DNA of 64,000 nucleotides from an uncultured Lachnospiraceae bacterium (lineage in GTDB: Bacteria > Bacillota > Clostridia > Lachnospirales > Lachnospiraceae): the NCBI GenBank assembly GCA_910588215.1, contig CAJUQJ010000012.1, positions 32,269 through 96,268 of the forward strand. The letters run 5' to 3'. The notes beneath the pieces were generated by a model. The model worked only from the letters and a program-made list of their open reading frames with translations, did no database searches and had not been told where the DNA came from. Both the position numbers and the translations under genes were made by a program. Below, piece after piece: positions 34,411-43,257 of the stretch (its first letter is position 1; each line of letters begins with the position of its first letter).

Positions 34411-35091
34411 TCACCTCCTCTTCTCATCGGCAAGGACACGGCCGTCTTCTATGGTAACGATCCGGTCTGCCTCCAGCGCGATCTTCTCGTCGTGGGTGAT
34501 CATAAGGATCGTTTGCTTTAGGCTGCGGTTGGACAGTTTCAGCATATCAACGATTTCCTTGGAATTCTTCCGGTCCAGATTGCCGGTAGGCTCATCCGCC
34601 AGCAAGATCGCCGGGCGGTAGATCAACGACCGGGCAATGGCCGCCCGCTGCTGCTGACCGCCGGAAAGCTGATTCGGCAGCAGATCCAATTTATCCTGGA
34701 TGCCCAGAGACTGTACGATCTGGTCAAAAAATGCCGGATCGGGCTTCTTTTTATCCAAAAGCAGGGGCATAAGGATATTCTTCCGGATGGTAATTGTTGG
34801 AATCAGGTTATAGAACTGGTACACCAGCCCCACCTTCCTGCGCCGGAAAACGGCCGCCTGTTTCGCGTTCAGAGAGGCCAGGTCGGTGCCCTCGATCGTC
34901 ACTTTGCCTGCCGACGGCTTATCCACACTGCCCAGAATATGCAGCAGCGTGGACTTCCCGGAGCCCGAAGCCCCGATGATCGTCACGAATTCCCCTTTTT
35001 CCACGATCAGATCGATCCCTTCGAGCGCCACCGCCTGATTGCCGCCGCTGCCGTAAGTTTTTCTTACACCTTCACATCTTAAAATTTCCAA
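34411..35091 (-). CDS. ABC transporter ATP-binding protein (MacB/LolD type)
   Basis: 226 residues from a TTG start at 35091 that has AGGAGG nine bases before it and begins LEILRCEGVRKTYGSGG, the usual first strand; an upstream ATG at 35154 gives a non-conserved tail. Walker A is GASGSGKST, the Q-loop YQFYNLIPT, the signature LSGGQQQRAAIARSL, Walker B AILLADEPTGNLD and the H-loop ITHDE. It powers the FtsX-type permease downstream, whose ribosome site lies in the last codons of this gene. Confidence 0.93.
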   Translation of the reverse strand: MEILRCEGVRKTYGSGGNQAVALEGIDLIVEKGEFVTIIGASGSGKSTLLHILGSVDKPSAGKVTIEGTDLASLNAKQAAVFRRRKVGLVYQFYNLIPTITIRKNILMPLLLDKKKPDPAFFDQIVQSLGIQDKLDLLPNQLSGGQQQRAAIARSLIYRPAILLADEPTGNLDRKNSKEIVDMLKLSNRSLKQTILMITHDEKIALEADRIVTIEDGRVLADEKRR

Positions 35092-35198
35092 TGTCTGCTT
35101 CCTCCTATCACTGTTTATTGCCAATGTCGGTACCCATTTGATACCTGTTATCATTAGCCAATGCTTTCTTCTTTATTATAGAAGCGTAAAGTGACAAC

Positions 35199-36503
35199 TC
35201 AGTGACAGTAAAAGCGAATTTCAAAACATGCACCGCCCTCCGGCAGATTACGCGCCAAAAGAGTGCCGTTCTGCCGTTCGATGATCTCCCGGGAAAGCGC
35301 AAGGCCGATCCCAATCCCGCCGTCTGCCGCATTTTTACCTCGATAAAAACGTTCAAAAAGGCGGGGAATATCTTCCCTTGCAAATCCGGGACCATTATCT
35401 CGTATTTGGATCAGTGTGTAGAGGGGATTCTGTTCGTAAGTGCAGTGTACAGTGCCGCCGGACGGAGTATGCTCCATACAGTTTTTCAGAAGGTTCATGA
35501 CCGCCTCCATAGTCCAGTCTTTGTCCACCAGAATGATCTTCTCACCCGCTTCCGGTATCTCGACCGAAATGTTTTGTGACCAGAAGAATTCCTGTAGGTT
35601 CTCGGCCGACATCACGAGAAGGGTAAAGACATCCACTTCTTTTCGTTCCAGTGTCAGGGTGCCGGCGTCGATGCGGGCCAGCAGAAGGAGGGCTTCTTCC
35701 AGACGGGTGAGGCCGGAAAGCTGTCCCATGATCCGGGAAATGTGGTGTGCCGTATCGCGCTGTCTGTCCTGTTTGTCTTCATGCGTACTGCCCGCAGGGG
35801 AATCCGGTGATGCGGCCTTATGACGGTCCTGTCCCTGCATCCGTGTATGCCCTGGGCGGTCTTCTTGTAGCAGCTGCAGAGAAAGGGATATAGATGTGAT
35901 CGGCGTCTTTAACTGGTGGGCGATATTGTAGAGATTTTCCGCGTAATTTTCCTTCGTCCTGAGCGCGGCATTCCTCGCCTGATGCAGGGCAGTGACAGTC
36001 TTATAGATCTCGTCCTGTAACTTGGAAAAGGCGTCTTCACCGGTTTGCACAAGTACACCGTCCCTGCCAGTGTTTACCTTTTCCAGATAGTCGGTCATCG
36101 CCTCGATCCGTACGGTCTCCTTCCTGTGCCAAAGAAATGCGGTCGCGAGGAACAAAATGCCACCCGCCGCGGCCCCGGTCAGGGCCATAAGCCAGCCGCG
36201 GCCTTCTACGGCCTGGAGAAAACCCGCCTGCCGGTAGCCATAGGCAAAGAGAATATTCTGCTGTGCCGGCAGATGGGGATCGTATCGGAATTCTTTCAGA
36301 ACAGACAACACCATCTGCCTGGCAGAAGGATATCCGACGGTATTCTCCACGTGCTCTATAACTGACTGGCAGACCTGTCCAAGCACCTGCGTGTATGCGT
36401 GGCCATAGTAGTCCTGAAGCAGTGCAGCCGTTACGGATGCAGACAGCAGACTGATCGACAGGACAAATCCTGCCAGGATGGCAATATTCTTTCTACTGAT
36501 CAT
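35199..36503 (-). CDS. Membrane sensor histidine kinase
   Basis: 434 residues. Two membrane helices (about 7-28 and 105-125) enclose a 75-residue outer sensor region. The phosphorylation site is AHQLKTPITSISL; the catalytic domain shows NLLKNCMEHTP (N box), RDNGPGFAREDIPRLFERFYRG (G1 and F box region) and GIGIGLALSREII (G2). Oddly, a hydrophilic stretch of about 30 residues rich in His, Asp, Gln and Ser (QGQDRHKAASPDSPAGS) is inserted between the two DHp helices. ATG 36503 has AGAGGG six bases before. It pairs with the response regulator upstream and probably controls the ABC exporter. Confidence 0.92.
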   Translation of the reverse strand: MISRKNIAILAGFVLSISLLSASVTAALLQDYYGHAYTQVLGQVCQSVIEHVENTVGYPSARQMVLSVLKEFRYDPHLPAQQNILFAYGYRQAGFLQAVEGRGWLMALTGAAAGGILFLATAFLWHRKETVRIEAMTDYLEKVNTGRDGVLVQTGEDAFSKLQDEIYKTVTALHQARNAALRTKENYAENLYNIAHQLKTPITSISLSLQLLQEDRPGHTRMQGQDRHKAASPDSPAGSTHEDKQDRQRDTAHHISRIMGQLSGLTRLEEALLLLARIDAGTLTLERKEVDVFTLLVMSAENLQEFFWSQNISVEIPEAGEKIILVDKDWTMEAVMNLLKNCMEHTPSGGTVHCTYEQNPLYTLIQIRDNGPGFAREDIPRLFERFYRGKNAADGGIGIGLALSREIIERQNGTLLARNLPEGGACFEIRFYCH

Positions 36504-36556
36504 ATTGGTCCCTCTTACTAAAATATAATCTCTCGGCCTCTCCCCTTGCCCGGAAT

Positions 36557-37225
36557 TCACCCTTCCTCCATGCGATACCCTACACTTCTGACCGTCTTCA
36601 TGCTGCGCGGCTGGTGCAGCTTATCCCGCAGGCGCTTCATCGTGACCGTGAGCGTGTTGTCATTAACAAAGTTCCCATTGCTGTCCCACAATTTATCCAG
36701 CAGGGACTGCCTGGTGACGATCCGTCCCTGATTCTCCAACAGGGTCAACAGCAATTCATACTCCAATGGGCTTAAGAACACTTCCTCCGTCTTCCAATAT
36801 ACCTGCCGTCTCTCCCGGTCCAAAGAGATATCGCCGCAGGAAAGAGATTGCTTCGGGATGTCCCCTGTCCTGCGCAGCAATGCCTGCATACGAGAATACA
36901 ATACTTCCAGTTCAAAAGGCTTTACTACATAATCGTCCGCACCGTTCTGAAATCCTGAAACGATATCGCTTGTATCACCGCGGACGGTGAGAAAGATAAC
37001 CGGCAGTTCCTTCCAGCGGCCGCGGATCCACTGGCAAAAGGCACTGCCGTTTCCGTCCGGCATGTTCCAGTCAACCAGCACCAGCGTGGGAAGCCTTTGC
37101 AGAAAAGCTTCCTTCGCCCCGGCGATCGTGGGAAAGACCGAAACGCTGCAACCATGCCGGCTCAGATATTCACTGACCAGCTGTGCGATATTTTCATCGT
37201 CTTCTATATAGTAGATGGTCCTCAT
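36557..37225 (-). CDS. OmpR-family response regulator
   Basis: 222 residues. The receiver domain has the acidic pair (YYIEDDENIA), the phospho-acceptor aspartate in LVLVDWNMPDG, the switch Thr in FLTVRGD and the lysine in DDYVVKPFE. The C-terminal winged helix ends TVTMKRLRDKLHQP...VRSVGYRM. ATG 37225 (MRTIYYIEDDE) with GAGG upstream is preferred over 37279, which would translate part of a dispersed repeat. The histidine kinase begins 53 bases downstream. Probable target: the kinase-exporter region itself. Confidence 0.93.
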   Translation of the reverse strand: MRTIYYIEDDENIAQLVSEYLSRHGCSVSVFPTIAGAKEAFLQRLPTLVLVDWNMPDGNGSAFCQWIRGRWKELPVIFLTVRGDTSDIVSGFQNGADDYVVKPFELEVLYSRMQALLRRTGDIPKQSLSCGDISLDRERRQVYWKTEEVFLSPLEYELLLTLLENQGRIVTRQSLLDKLWDSNGNFVNDNTLTVTMKRLRDKLHQPRSMKTVRSVGYRMEEG

Positions 37226-37274
37226 ATGCCATGTCCTCACCTCTCCTGTAATTTCCCTCTTTTCCTTCATTCCC

Positions 37275-37318
37275 CTCATTCCGAGGCGCTTTGCGCTAAG
37301 AACGCACGCAGGATTTCA
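37275..37318 (-). repeat. Dispersed hairpin repeat copy
   Basis: On the plus strand CTCATTCCGAGGCGCTTTGC and GCTAAGAACGCACGCAGGAT correspond base by base, with scattered changes, to the unit at 5033-5080 (CCATGCCGAAGCGTTTTACG, CTGAGGACGCGAGCAGAATT). The GCGC-TTT-GCGC core can pair. It lies between recD2 and the response regulator. Confidence 0.65.
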
Positions 37319-37349
37319 ACCTGTTCAGTTTTGGCATATACTGCCTTGT

Positions 37350-40073
37350 CTATTTTTCCATCTGTCTCGTGATCCACTCCATGATCACATCCACCAGATA
37401 CGCCTGCTCCGTCTCGGACAGGGCCGCTCCCTCGGCAATCCCATGCCACTTCGCCAGACATCCCCGACAGCAGGTAGCAGTAGCGTGTTGAGCCACGAAA
37501 ACAGGATGCCCGCGCATGGGCGTCTGCCTGCCGTCGTTCGCCGGCGCGGCGGGCGCAAGCCTTTTGCCGATGAAGTCCTGTGCATGTCTGCGCACGACAT
37601 CCATCCCTTTCTCCCGGACATAATGCCTGTCATTGCTTTTCAGAGAAAAACTGCTGCGGAATTCTGACTGACCAAGCCGCTGGAACAGGGATCCGCCATA
37701 ACGTGCGGGCTGTTCGCTGACCATGGAAGGCTGCGCACCGCTTTTGTACTGAATCATCTTGATCTTCTCCGGAGTTTCCGCGGATCTTGTCCGCTCTTCC
37801 TCCTGTACCTGTACCGGCGCCTGAGACTCCTTACGGTCCGGGCGCGCCGCGATCCTGGACTCCATGCTGTCCTCCTGCAGCCGTATTGCCAGCCTGGTGT
37901 TCCTGTCTGCGGTGGTCTCGTTTTTGATCGCATACCAGACCGCCTTCTTCTCCCCGACCAGTACCAGAATCTTCTTCGCCCTGGTCACCCCGGTGTAGAG
38001 TAGGTTCCTCTGCAGCATCACATAGTGGCTCATGGTAAAAGGCATCACCACGATGGGATACTCAGACCCCTGGGATTTGTGAATCGTGGTGGCATACGCA
38101 AGCGTCAGTTCCTCCAGCTCACTCACATCATACACCACTTCCCGGCCGTCGAAATTCACCGTCAGCTCCCTTTCTTCCATATCCACATGATTTATGACAC
38201 CAATGTCACCGTTAAAAACTTCCTTATCGTAGTCGTTGCGGATCTGCATGACCTTATCATGCAGCCGGTACTGCATACCGCCTCTTCGCAGCAAGATGCT
38301 GCCCGGATTCATAGCCTCCTGCAGTACCTGATTTAAATTCGCCGCCCCGCAGACGCCTCTCTGCATAGGTGTCAGCACCTGGATATCCTGCAGGGCATCC
38401 ACATGATAGTAACGTGGCAGATTCTCCGTGCAATATTTCACCACAAGTTCCACCACCTCTCCATTGGTCTCTTTCGCCGCAAAGAAGAAGTCCGAATCCC
38501 GGCCGCCCCGCATATCGATCTGCTCCCCTTTGTTGATACGGTGGGCATTCATAACGATACGGCTGCCCTGAGCCTGCCGGAAGATCCGGCTTAAGCGCAC
38601 CACCGGAATCCGTTCGGAAGAGATGATGTCTCCCAGTACATTTCCGGCACCTACCGAAGGAAGCTGATCGGTGTCACCCACCATGATCAGCGTCATGTGC
38701 GCCGGCAGAGCTTTTAACAGATTGTACATCAGCATAATGTCGATCATGGAACACTCGTCCAGAATGAGCACATCGCCCTCCAGCGGGTTCTCTTCCTTGC
38801 GCTGATATCCTTCCGGCGGTTTGTACTCCAACAGCCTGTGAATGGTCTTCGCCTCCATACCAGTGGCTTCGGACATACGTTTCGCCGCCCGCCCGGTAGG
38901 CGCCGCCAGAATGATCTTGCAGCCGGCAGCCCGGTAAGCGGCAATGATTCCCATGGTCGTGGTAGTCTTGCCCGTTCCGGGACCGCCGGTGAGTACCATG
39001 ACCTTGGAAGACACGGCGACACGGATCGCCTCCAATTGAACTTCGTCGTAAGTTATCTGCCCCTGCGTCTCTGCTTCCTGCATCCGGTGCGGCGCAACAT
39101 CAGCGTCATCGGCAGTATCCGCTTCCTGGTCTCGCTCTGTACGGCCCATGACCCTCTCCATCACCGCATCCACATCCATCTGCACACGGCGCTCGGCCAT
39201 AAGCAGCTTAAGCAGCCGCTTCGCACAGCCTGTCTCGGAGAAGAAAAAGGGCGGCAGATAGATGGCATCTTCCTCCCGGATCACATCCTCCGTGCGCAGC
39301 ATTTCGTCCAACGTGATCTCCAGCTCCGCTTCCTCCACCTCCAAAAGCTGTCCGGCCGTCCGAATCAGCTGCTCTCTTACCGCATAACAGTGACCATTCT
39401 CGGAAAGCTTGTTTAGTGTATAGAGAATACCGCTCCGAAGCCGAATGAAACGATCCTTCTCAATGCCCATCTTCTCCGCTATCGTGTCCGCCGTCTTGAA
39501 ACCAATCCCCCAGATATCATCGGCCAGCCGGTAAGGATTCTCCTGCACGACACTGATGCTGTCACTGCCATAAGTCTTGAAGATCTTCGTGGCATGACTT
39601 GTACTGACCTCATGCCCCTGCAAAAAAAGCATGATGTTCTTGATCTCCTTCTGCTCCTCCCAACTCTTCTTGATCCGCTCCACCCGCACTCTGCCGATGC
39701 CCTCCACTTCGATCAGAGCCTCCGGGTTTTCCTCTATCACATCCAGCGTATCTTTGCCAAATTTCTCCACAATGCGCCTTGCGAACTTCGGCCCCACACC
39801 CTTGATCAAGCCGGACCCAAGATATTTCTCGATGCCATAGACCGTAGCCGGCAGGGTTTCTTCAAATTTCTCCACGGAAAACTGGCGGCCGTATTTGGCG
39901 TCCACCTTCCAGAAGCCCTCCAGGGCAAGCACCGAACCTACATGCGTTTCCGGCATGATGCCGACTACAGTCACCAGATCCTGGGCACTCTTGACGGCAC
40001 ATTTGAGCACCGTATAACCGTTGTCGGCGTTCTGGTATGTAATTCTTTCTACGACACAACGTAAATGATCCAT
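37350..40073 (-). CDS. recD2: RecD2 5'-3' DNA helicase with a C-terminal DUF4186 domain
   Basis: 907 residues. Residues 1-330 hold the RecD2 N-terminal domain with helix-hairpin-helix repeats (LIKGVGPKFARRIVEKFG, LIEVEGIGRVRVERI, GIGFKTADTIA). The SF1B motor has Walker A GGPGTGKT at 363-370, ILDECSMID, MVGDTDQLPSVG and LAYATTIHKSQGSEYP. After residue 795 comes a full DUF4186 domain (LFQRLGQSEFRSSF, DFIGKRLAPAAPANDG, AQHATATCCRGCL, VDVIMEWITRQM) in the same frame. DUF4186 is normally a separate protein of about 110 residues with conserved His and Cys; the fusion suggests a link to DNA repair. AAGGAGG precedes the ATG. Confidence 0.94.
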   Translation of the reverse strand: MDHLRCVVERITYQNADNGYTVLKCAVKSAQDLVTVVGIMPETHVGSVLALEGFWKVDAKYGRQFSVEKFEETLPATVYGIEKYLGSGLIKGVGPKFARRIVEKFGKDTLDVIEENPEALIEVEGIGRVRVERIKKSWEEQKEIKNIMLFLQGHEVSTSHATKIFKTYGSDSISVVQENPYRLADDIWGIGFKTADTIAEKMGIEKDRFIRLRSGILYTLNKLSENGHCYAVREQLIRTAGQLLEVEEAELEITLDEMLRTEDVIREEDAIYLPPFFFSETGCAKRLLKLLMAERRVQMDVDAVMERVMGRTERDQEADTADDADVAPHRMQEAETQGQITYDEVQLEAIRVAVSSKVMVLTGGPGTGKTTTTMGIIAAYRAAGCKIILAAPTGRAAKRMSEATGMEAKTIHRLLEYKPPEGYQRKEENPLEGDVLILDECSMIDIMLMYNLLKALPAHMTLIMVGDTDQLPSVGAGNVLGDIISSERIPVVRLSRIFRQAQGSRIVMNAHRINKGEQIDMRGGRDSDFFFAAKETNGEVVELVVKYCTENLPRYYHVDALQDIQVLTPMQRGVCGAANLNQVLQEAMNPGSILLRRGGMQYRLHDKVMQIRNDYDKEVFNGDIGVINHVDMEERELTVNFDGREVVYDVSELEELTLAYATTIHKSQGSEYPIVVMPFTMSHYVMLQRNLLYTGVTRAKKILVLVGEKKAVWYAIKNETTADRNTRLAIRLQEDSMESRIAARPDRKESQAPVQVQEEERTRSAETPEKIKMIQYKSGAQPSMVSEQPARYGGSLFQRLGQSEFRSSFSLKSNDRHYVREKGMDVVRRHAQDFIGKRLAPAAPANDGRQTPMRGHPVFVAQHATATCCRGCLAKWHGIAEGAALSETEQAYLVDVIMEWITRQMEK

Positions 40074-40339
40074 GGGTCTGGCCTCCTTACCCGAAACAAG
40101 CGAAGCGCGTTTTATATTTCAGTATACGTTCTAAATGAATCTTGAACTGTCGCCCGGAAGGCCCTCTAAACCCACGGCGGCAGTTTGTATAAGCTATCGG
40201 GTAGCGTTCTGATACTATGTATTTGGAATTTGAGGCGCTATGTGTATCCATTCCTCTGTCTAATAAATGCGTACAAAATAAATTGAAACTCCAAAATATA
40301 TCACTTTTTATAAATATCAGAAATATAAATATTCAACAA
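40074..40339. other. Gap and left edge of the AT-rich island
   Basis: 266 bases without a gene. Composition changes here: bases near 40090-40200 are mixed, those after about 40250 are strongly AT-rich like the genes that follow. No tRNA, direct repeat or integrase is visible that would define an attachment site. The promoter of recD2 must lie in the first part. Confidence 0.5.
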
Positions 40340-41197
40340 CTATCTATTAATTGTTGCATCATTAATCAATTCCAATAATGCTTCACCATTCTCCGGTCTT
40401 TTAGTATAGTCATTGGCTAAAGCCCTTAAAATAATGTTCACAATAAATTTATCAGTACCTGTAAATTCATCCCCATTCAATATACCCCCTGGAAATCTCT
40501 TCGTTAATACGAGCGCAAATATCATTCCCATTTGATAAACATCGGAATATGTTCCTATATCGTTCATGCCAAAATAATATTTATTTACGGCTTCTGGGCT
40601 TATCCAAAAAACTGGACCAACTTTTTCATTTTCGCCTGTAATATCGCAATGTTCGTCCGCGTTTAAAAACTCACACAACCCAAAATCACTTAACACCCAA
40701 GTCTCACCTTTTACCAAAATATTTTCCGGCTTAATATCCCTATGGATAGCAAATCTGTGTATTTCCATTAAAGCTTCACACAATCCACGAAATTGTGGTG
40801 CATAGAGATCATATGCAATTTTAGATGTTTGAGACAATAAATCTTTTAGATTTAAATCTGCCTTTTCCATAATTACAAACAATGCTTGTTGTTCTTGAGG
40901 CGAACGTCTATTTTCTCTTAAGTTTACAAATCCATCATCAATATATTTAATAATATGTGGATGATGTAATCTTTTCATCAATGAAATTTCTTGCCCAAAT
41001 CTCTTTCTACTTTTTTCTGTAAAATGAAGTAAAAACTTTATCGCATAGATTGAACCATTTTGGTCGATGCACTCATAAACAACACCATTCCCACCCGCGC
41101 CTAATCTATCACTGATTTCATAGCTACACCCTGAATTCGCTATAACTTCGTCTCCCTCAAAATAGAACACGCGATTTTTCTTTAAGTAAAGTTCCAT
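40340..41197 (-). CDS. Eukaryotic-type Ser/Thr protein kinase
   Basis: 285 residues from ATG 41197, which has GAGGG six bases before. All catalytic elements are present: glycine loop GAGGNGVVYE (33-42), lysine 54 in YAIKFL, HRDIKPENI (from 152), DFG (171-173) and a WISPEA segment in the place of APE. There is no membrane segment or sensor domain, only a 25-residue N-terminal tail, so it is a free cytoplasmic kinase. It is the last gene of the island, translated in overlap with the DUF262 gene. Kinases accompany several phage-defence systems; here the substrate is unknown, with the DUF262 protein and the helicase as candidates. Confidence 0.9.
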   Translation of the reverse strand: MELYLKKNRVFYFEGDEVIANSGCSYEISDRLGAGGNGVVYECIDQNGSIYAIKFLLHFTEKSRKRFGQEISLMKRLHHPHIIKYIDDGFVNLRENRRSPQEQQALFVIMEKADLNLKDLLSQTSKIAYDLYAPQFRGLCEALMEIHRFAIHRDIKPENILVKGETWVLSDFGLCEFLNADEHCDITGENEKVGPVFWISPEAVNKYYFGMNDIGTYSDVYQMGMIFALVLTKRFPGGILNGDEFTGTDKFIVNIILRALANDYTKRPENGEALLELINDATINR

Positions 41198-41199
41198 AA

Positions 41200-42216
41200 T
41201 CATCCCTCGTAAAGAATAGCCATCCTTTTTCTCATAAATTCCGTTCTCCAATTTCTATTAGTAATAGAATTGGCATCGCTTAGACAACGTGTAGCATATT
41301 CTCTATACTCATCATCTTCTGATTGAGGACCGATATATTCATCCATTCCTCTTAATTCATTCCGTATCTCTTGTAGTTTGTCGATCTTCAGTTTTCCTGT
41401 TTCTCTTAATGACAAAACACATGCAAAAAGAGAATAAAAATCTGATTTCTGCCTAAATCTAGTGTCTTGTATTGGAAAAGTTTCCAAATCAAAAATTATT
41501 GATATATCTTGTATCACTCCAAGAAATTTTTGTTCAATCCCCCTTTCATCTTCCAAAATAACATATTTTTCGCATACGTTATCCAGGTATTCCTTTTTAT
41601 CCTGCACACCTTCTAATACTATCGTTAATAATTCTTCAACAAATTCAACATCTAACATTCTTCTTCTTTGTTTTACACTAAAAATCCTCGAACTGTCAAA
41701 AAAGGGATTCTCAGATATTTTTTCCGCAAGTGAAATAAATTCTCCCGGAAAATCTGCTTTCCTAAGTTCCTGTTTATTCAACTGAACCGTATATTTGTTT
41801 ACTCTTGAATAGAGATCCCTGATTTCTTCATCCGATGGATTAAATATCTCGTTAATATCAATTTTATACCGAATAAAATCATCATGAACGCTTTCCGGCA
41901 ATTCACTATATTTCATATTAAAATACTCGCCTTGATATGGTTTTTTTAGCGTAAGCTCATCGCGAATAAACTTTAAAATAGCAGTTAGGCGTTGTTGTCC
42001 GTCAACTACAATCCTATATGTCTTTTCATTCTTCACGATGGATTTAATGTATATCTTTGGGATTGGTATCCCTTTCAAGATCGTGTCAATCAACATTATC
42101 TGTGCCGCCTGTGTCCATACCTCATTTCTCTGAAAATCCGGTCTTAATTCAAGGCGCTCATTGTCCGCCCAATCGCGCACATCCGAAATCGGATGTGAAT
42201 ATGATTCCCATTTCAT
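41200..42216 (-). CDS. DUF262 (ParB/sulfiredoxin-like) protein
   Basis: 338 residues. The N-terminal DUF262 domain shows RPDFQRNEVW (25-34) and VDGQQRLTAI (71-80), the DGQQR motif that binds and hydrolyses nucleotide in GmrS and in SspE. The rest is helical and ends in Arg-rich NRNWRTEFMRKRMAIL; no DUF1524 HNH nuclease motif is seen, unlike full SspE or GmrSD. AGGAGAAC stands before the ATG. A 132-base gap separates it from the upstream genes, so it and the kinase may form their own unit. Inference: a sensor or switch in the defence island, with the nuclease supplied by another protein. Confidence 0.85.
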   Translation of the reverse strand: MKWESYSHPISDVRDWADNERLELRPDFQRNEVWTQAAQIMLIDTILKGIPIPKIYIKSIVKNEKTYRIVVDGQQRLTAILKFIRDELTLKKPYQGEYFNMKYSELPESVHDDFIRYKIDINEIFNPSDEEIRDLYSRVNKYTVQLNKQELRKADFPGEFISLAEKISENPFFDSSRIFSVKQRRRMLDVEFVEELLTIVLEGVQDKKEYLDNVCEKYVILEDERGIEQKFLGVIQDISIIFDLETFPIQDTRFRQKSDFYSLFACVLSLRETGKLKIDKLQEIRNELRGMDEYIGPQSEDDEYREYATRCLSDANSITNRNWRTEFMRKRMAILYEG

Positions 42217-42348
42217 ATACTGTTCTCCTTCTTTACTTAAATATTACATGTAATTACAAATATCCATACCCTGATAAATATGATATTTTGATACTCTATC
42301 GTTATTATTAAACCCCAGGGGTGTGAACACAATTATATAATCCCTTGT

Positions 42349-42717
42349 CTATCCTTTTAAATATACTCTTTGCGAATAATTAGGTCTATCAATCACAACT
42401 TCCTCCATACCTAACTTTTCAATTAAGTTCAAAAGATTTGCTAACATTTGTTTCACATCTCTTCTATACGGCTTAGGATCAGATACAAGTGCATTATGTA
42501 ATTTTTCGGCTAATGCGCCAAAATATAAACAACGATTATTTTCCTTTAATGTAGTTAGTAACCATAGATAAACATTACTCCATCTAAATGATTCTTTCAA
42601 TTTTCCGATATCCCCATTATATAGTTCATCTAAAAAAGAAATATACTCTCCGTTCGTTAATTTAAAATCCTCAGGTAATTCATATGAAAATAAAGTATCA
42701 ATATGTGGATGAAACAT
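42349..42717 (-). CDS. Small unknown protein of the defence island
   Basis: 122 residues, not recognised. It looks mostly helical (NVYLWLLTTLKENNRCLYFGALAEKLHNAL, shown only as residues 48-77 in part, then VKQMLANLLNLIEKLGMEEVVIDRP). No catalytic motif, signal or membrane segment. It starts two bases after the stop of the phospholipase-D-type gene, so it is probably co-translated with it. Candidate roles are a subunit or an inhibitor of that nuclease; this is inference from spacing only. Confidence 0.7.
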   Translation of the reverse strand: MFHPHIDTLFSYELPEDFKLTNGEYISFLDELYNGDIGKLKESFRWSNVYLWLLTTLKENNRCLYFGALAEKLHNALVSDPKPYRRDVKQMLANLLNLIEKLGMEEVVIDRPNYSQRVYLKG

Positions 42718-42719
42718 AG

Positions 42720-43247
42720 TTATAATAGTCGCGTCCCAACTATACTTTTTTGTTGTCCGTTTGCTTCCACTACATCTATTTGAGATTTCAGTTTCCGAAG
42801 CAGTGCATCATCCACTAAAATAGCATCATCAAATAATTTATTGATCTTCTCAATATCCTTTGGTTCTATATCGACCAAGGTAGCCATTTCCATATTTCTA
42901 TTTTTACCTATATTCAGCCCTGAATTAGTTGCGTTAGCGCTTCCAACCAATCCTCTCTTATTATCAACGATATATGTCTTGGCATGCAAATCAAAACGAA
43001 TATAAACCTGCCAACCTGTTTCTATTCCGCATTCTATTATAGAGAAATCAGTACTTCCTTTCAGAATATCATCCATCCTGAATCTGACAAGTAACCGTTT
43101 TTCCTTAACCTCATCGTTTATGTAGCTATTTAAACGCATAAAAGAAGACTCTTTGCAATAGGCTGTAATTATCTGAACTGAAGATAATGCATTTTTTAGT
43201 TCTCTTTTTACAGAATCCAATATTTCATTAGAAAAGAGTATAGACAT
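42720..43247 (-). CDS. Phospholipase-D-type nuclease
   Basis: 175 residues with a single HKD motif: H88 and K90 in DLHAKTYIVD, then GLVGSANATNSG (101-112) and a trailing NMEMATLV. Single-motif PLD nucleases such as Nuc and BfiI act as dimers and cut DNA without metal. The N-terminal part (VQIITAYCKESSF) is the usual first strand-helix. It follows the GHKL ATPase by ten bases and precedes the 122-residue gene by two. It is the best candidate for the DNA-cutting effector of the island. Confidence 0.88.
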   Translation of the reverse strand: MSILFSNEILDSVKRELKNALSSVQIITAYCKESSFMRLNSYINDEVKEKRLLVRFRMDDILKGSTDFSIIECGIETGWQVYIRFDLHAKTYIVDNKRGLVGSANATNSGLNIGKNRNMEMATLVDIEPKDIEKINKLFDDAILVDDALLRKLKSQIDVVEANGQQKSIVGTRLL

Positions 43248-43257
43248 AATTTTTCCT

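Noticed and set aside
41200..42216. Complete SspE or GmrSD effector
   Set aside because: The DUF262 half is clear, but I see no DUF1524 HNH motif in the remaining residues.
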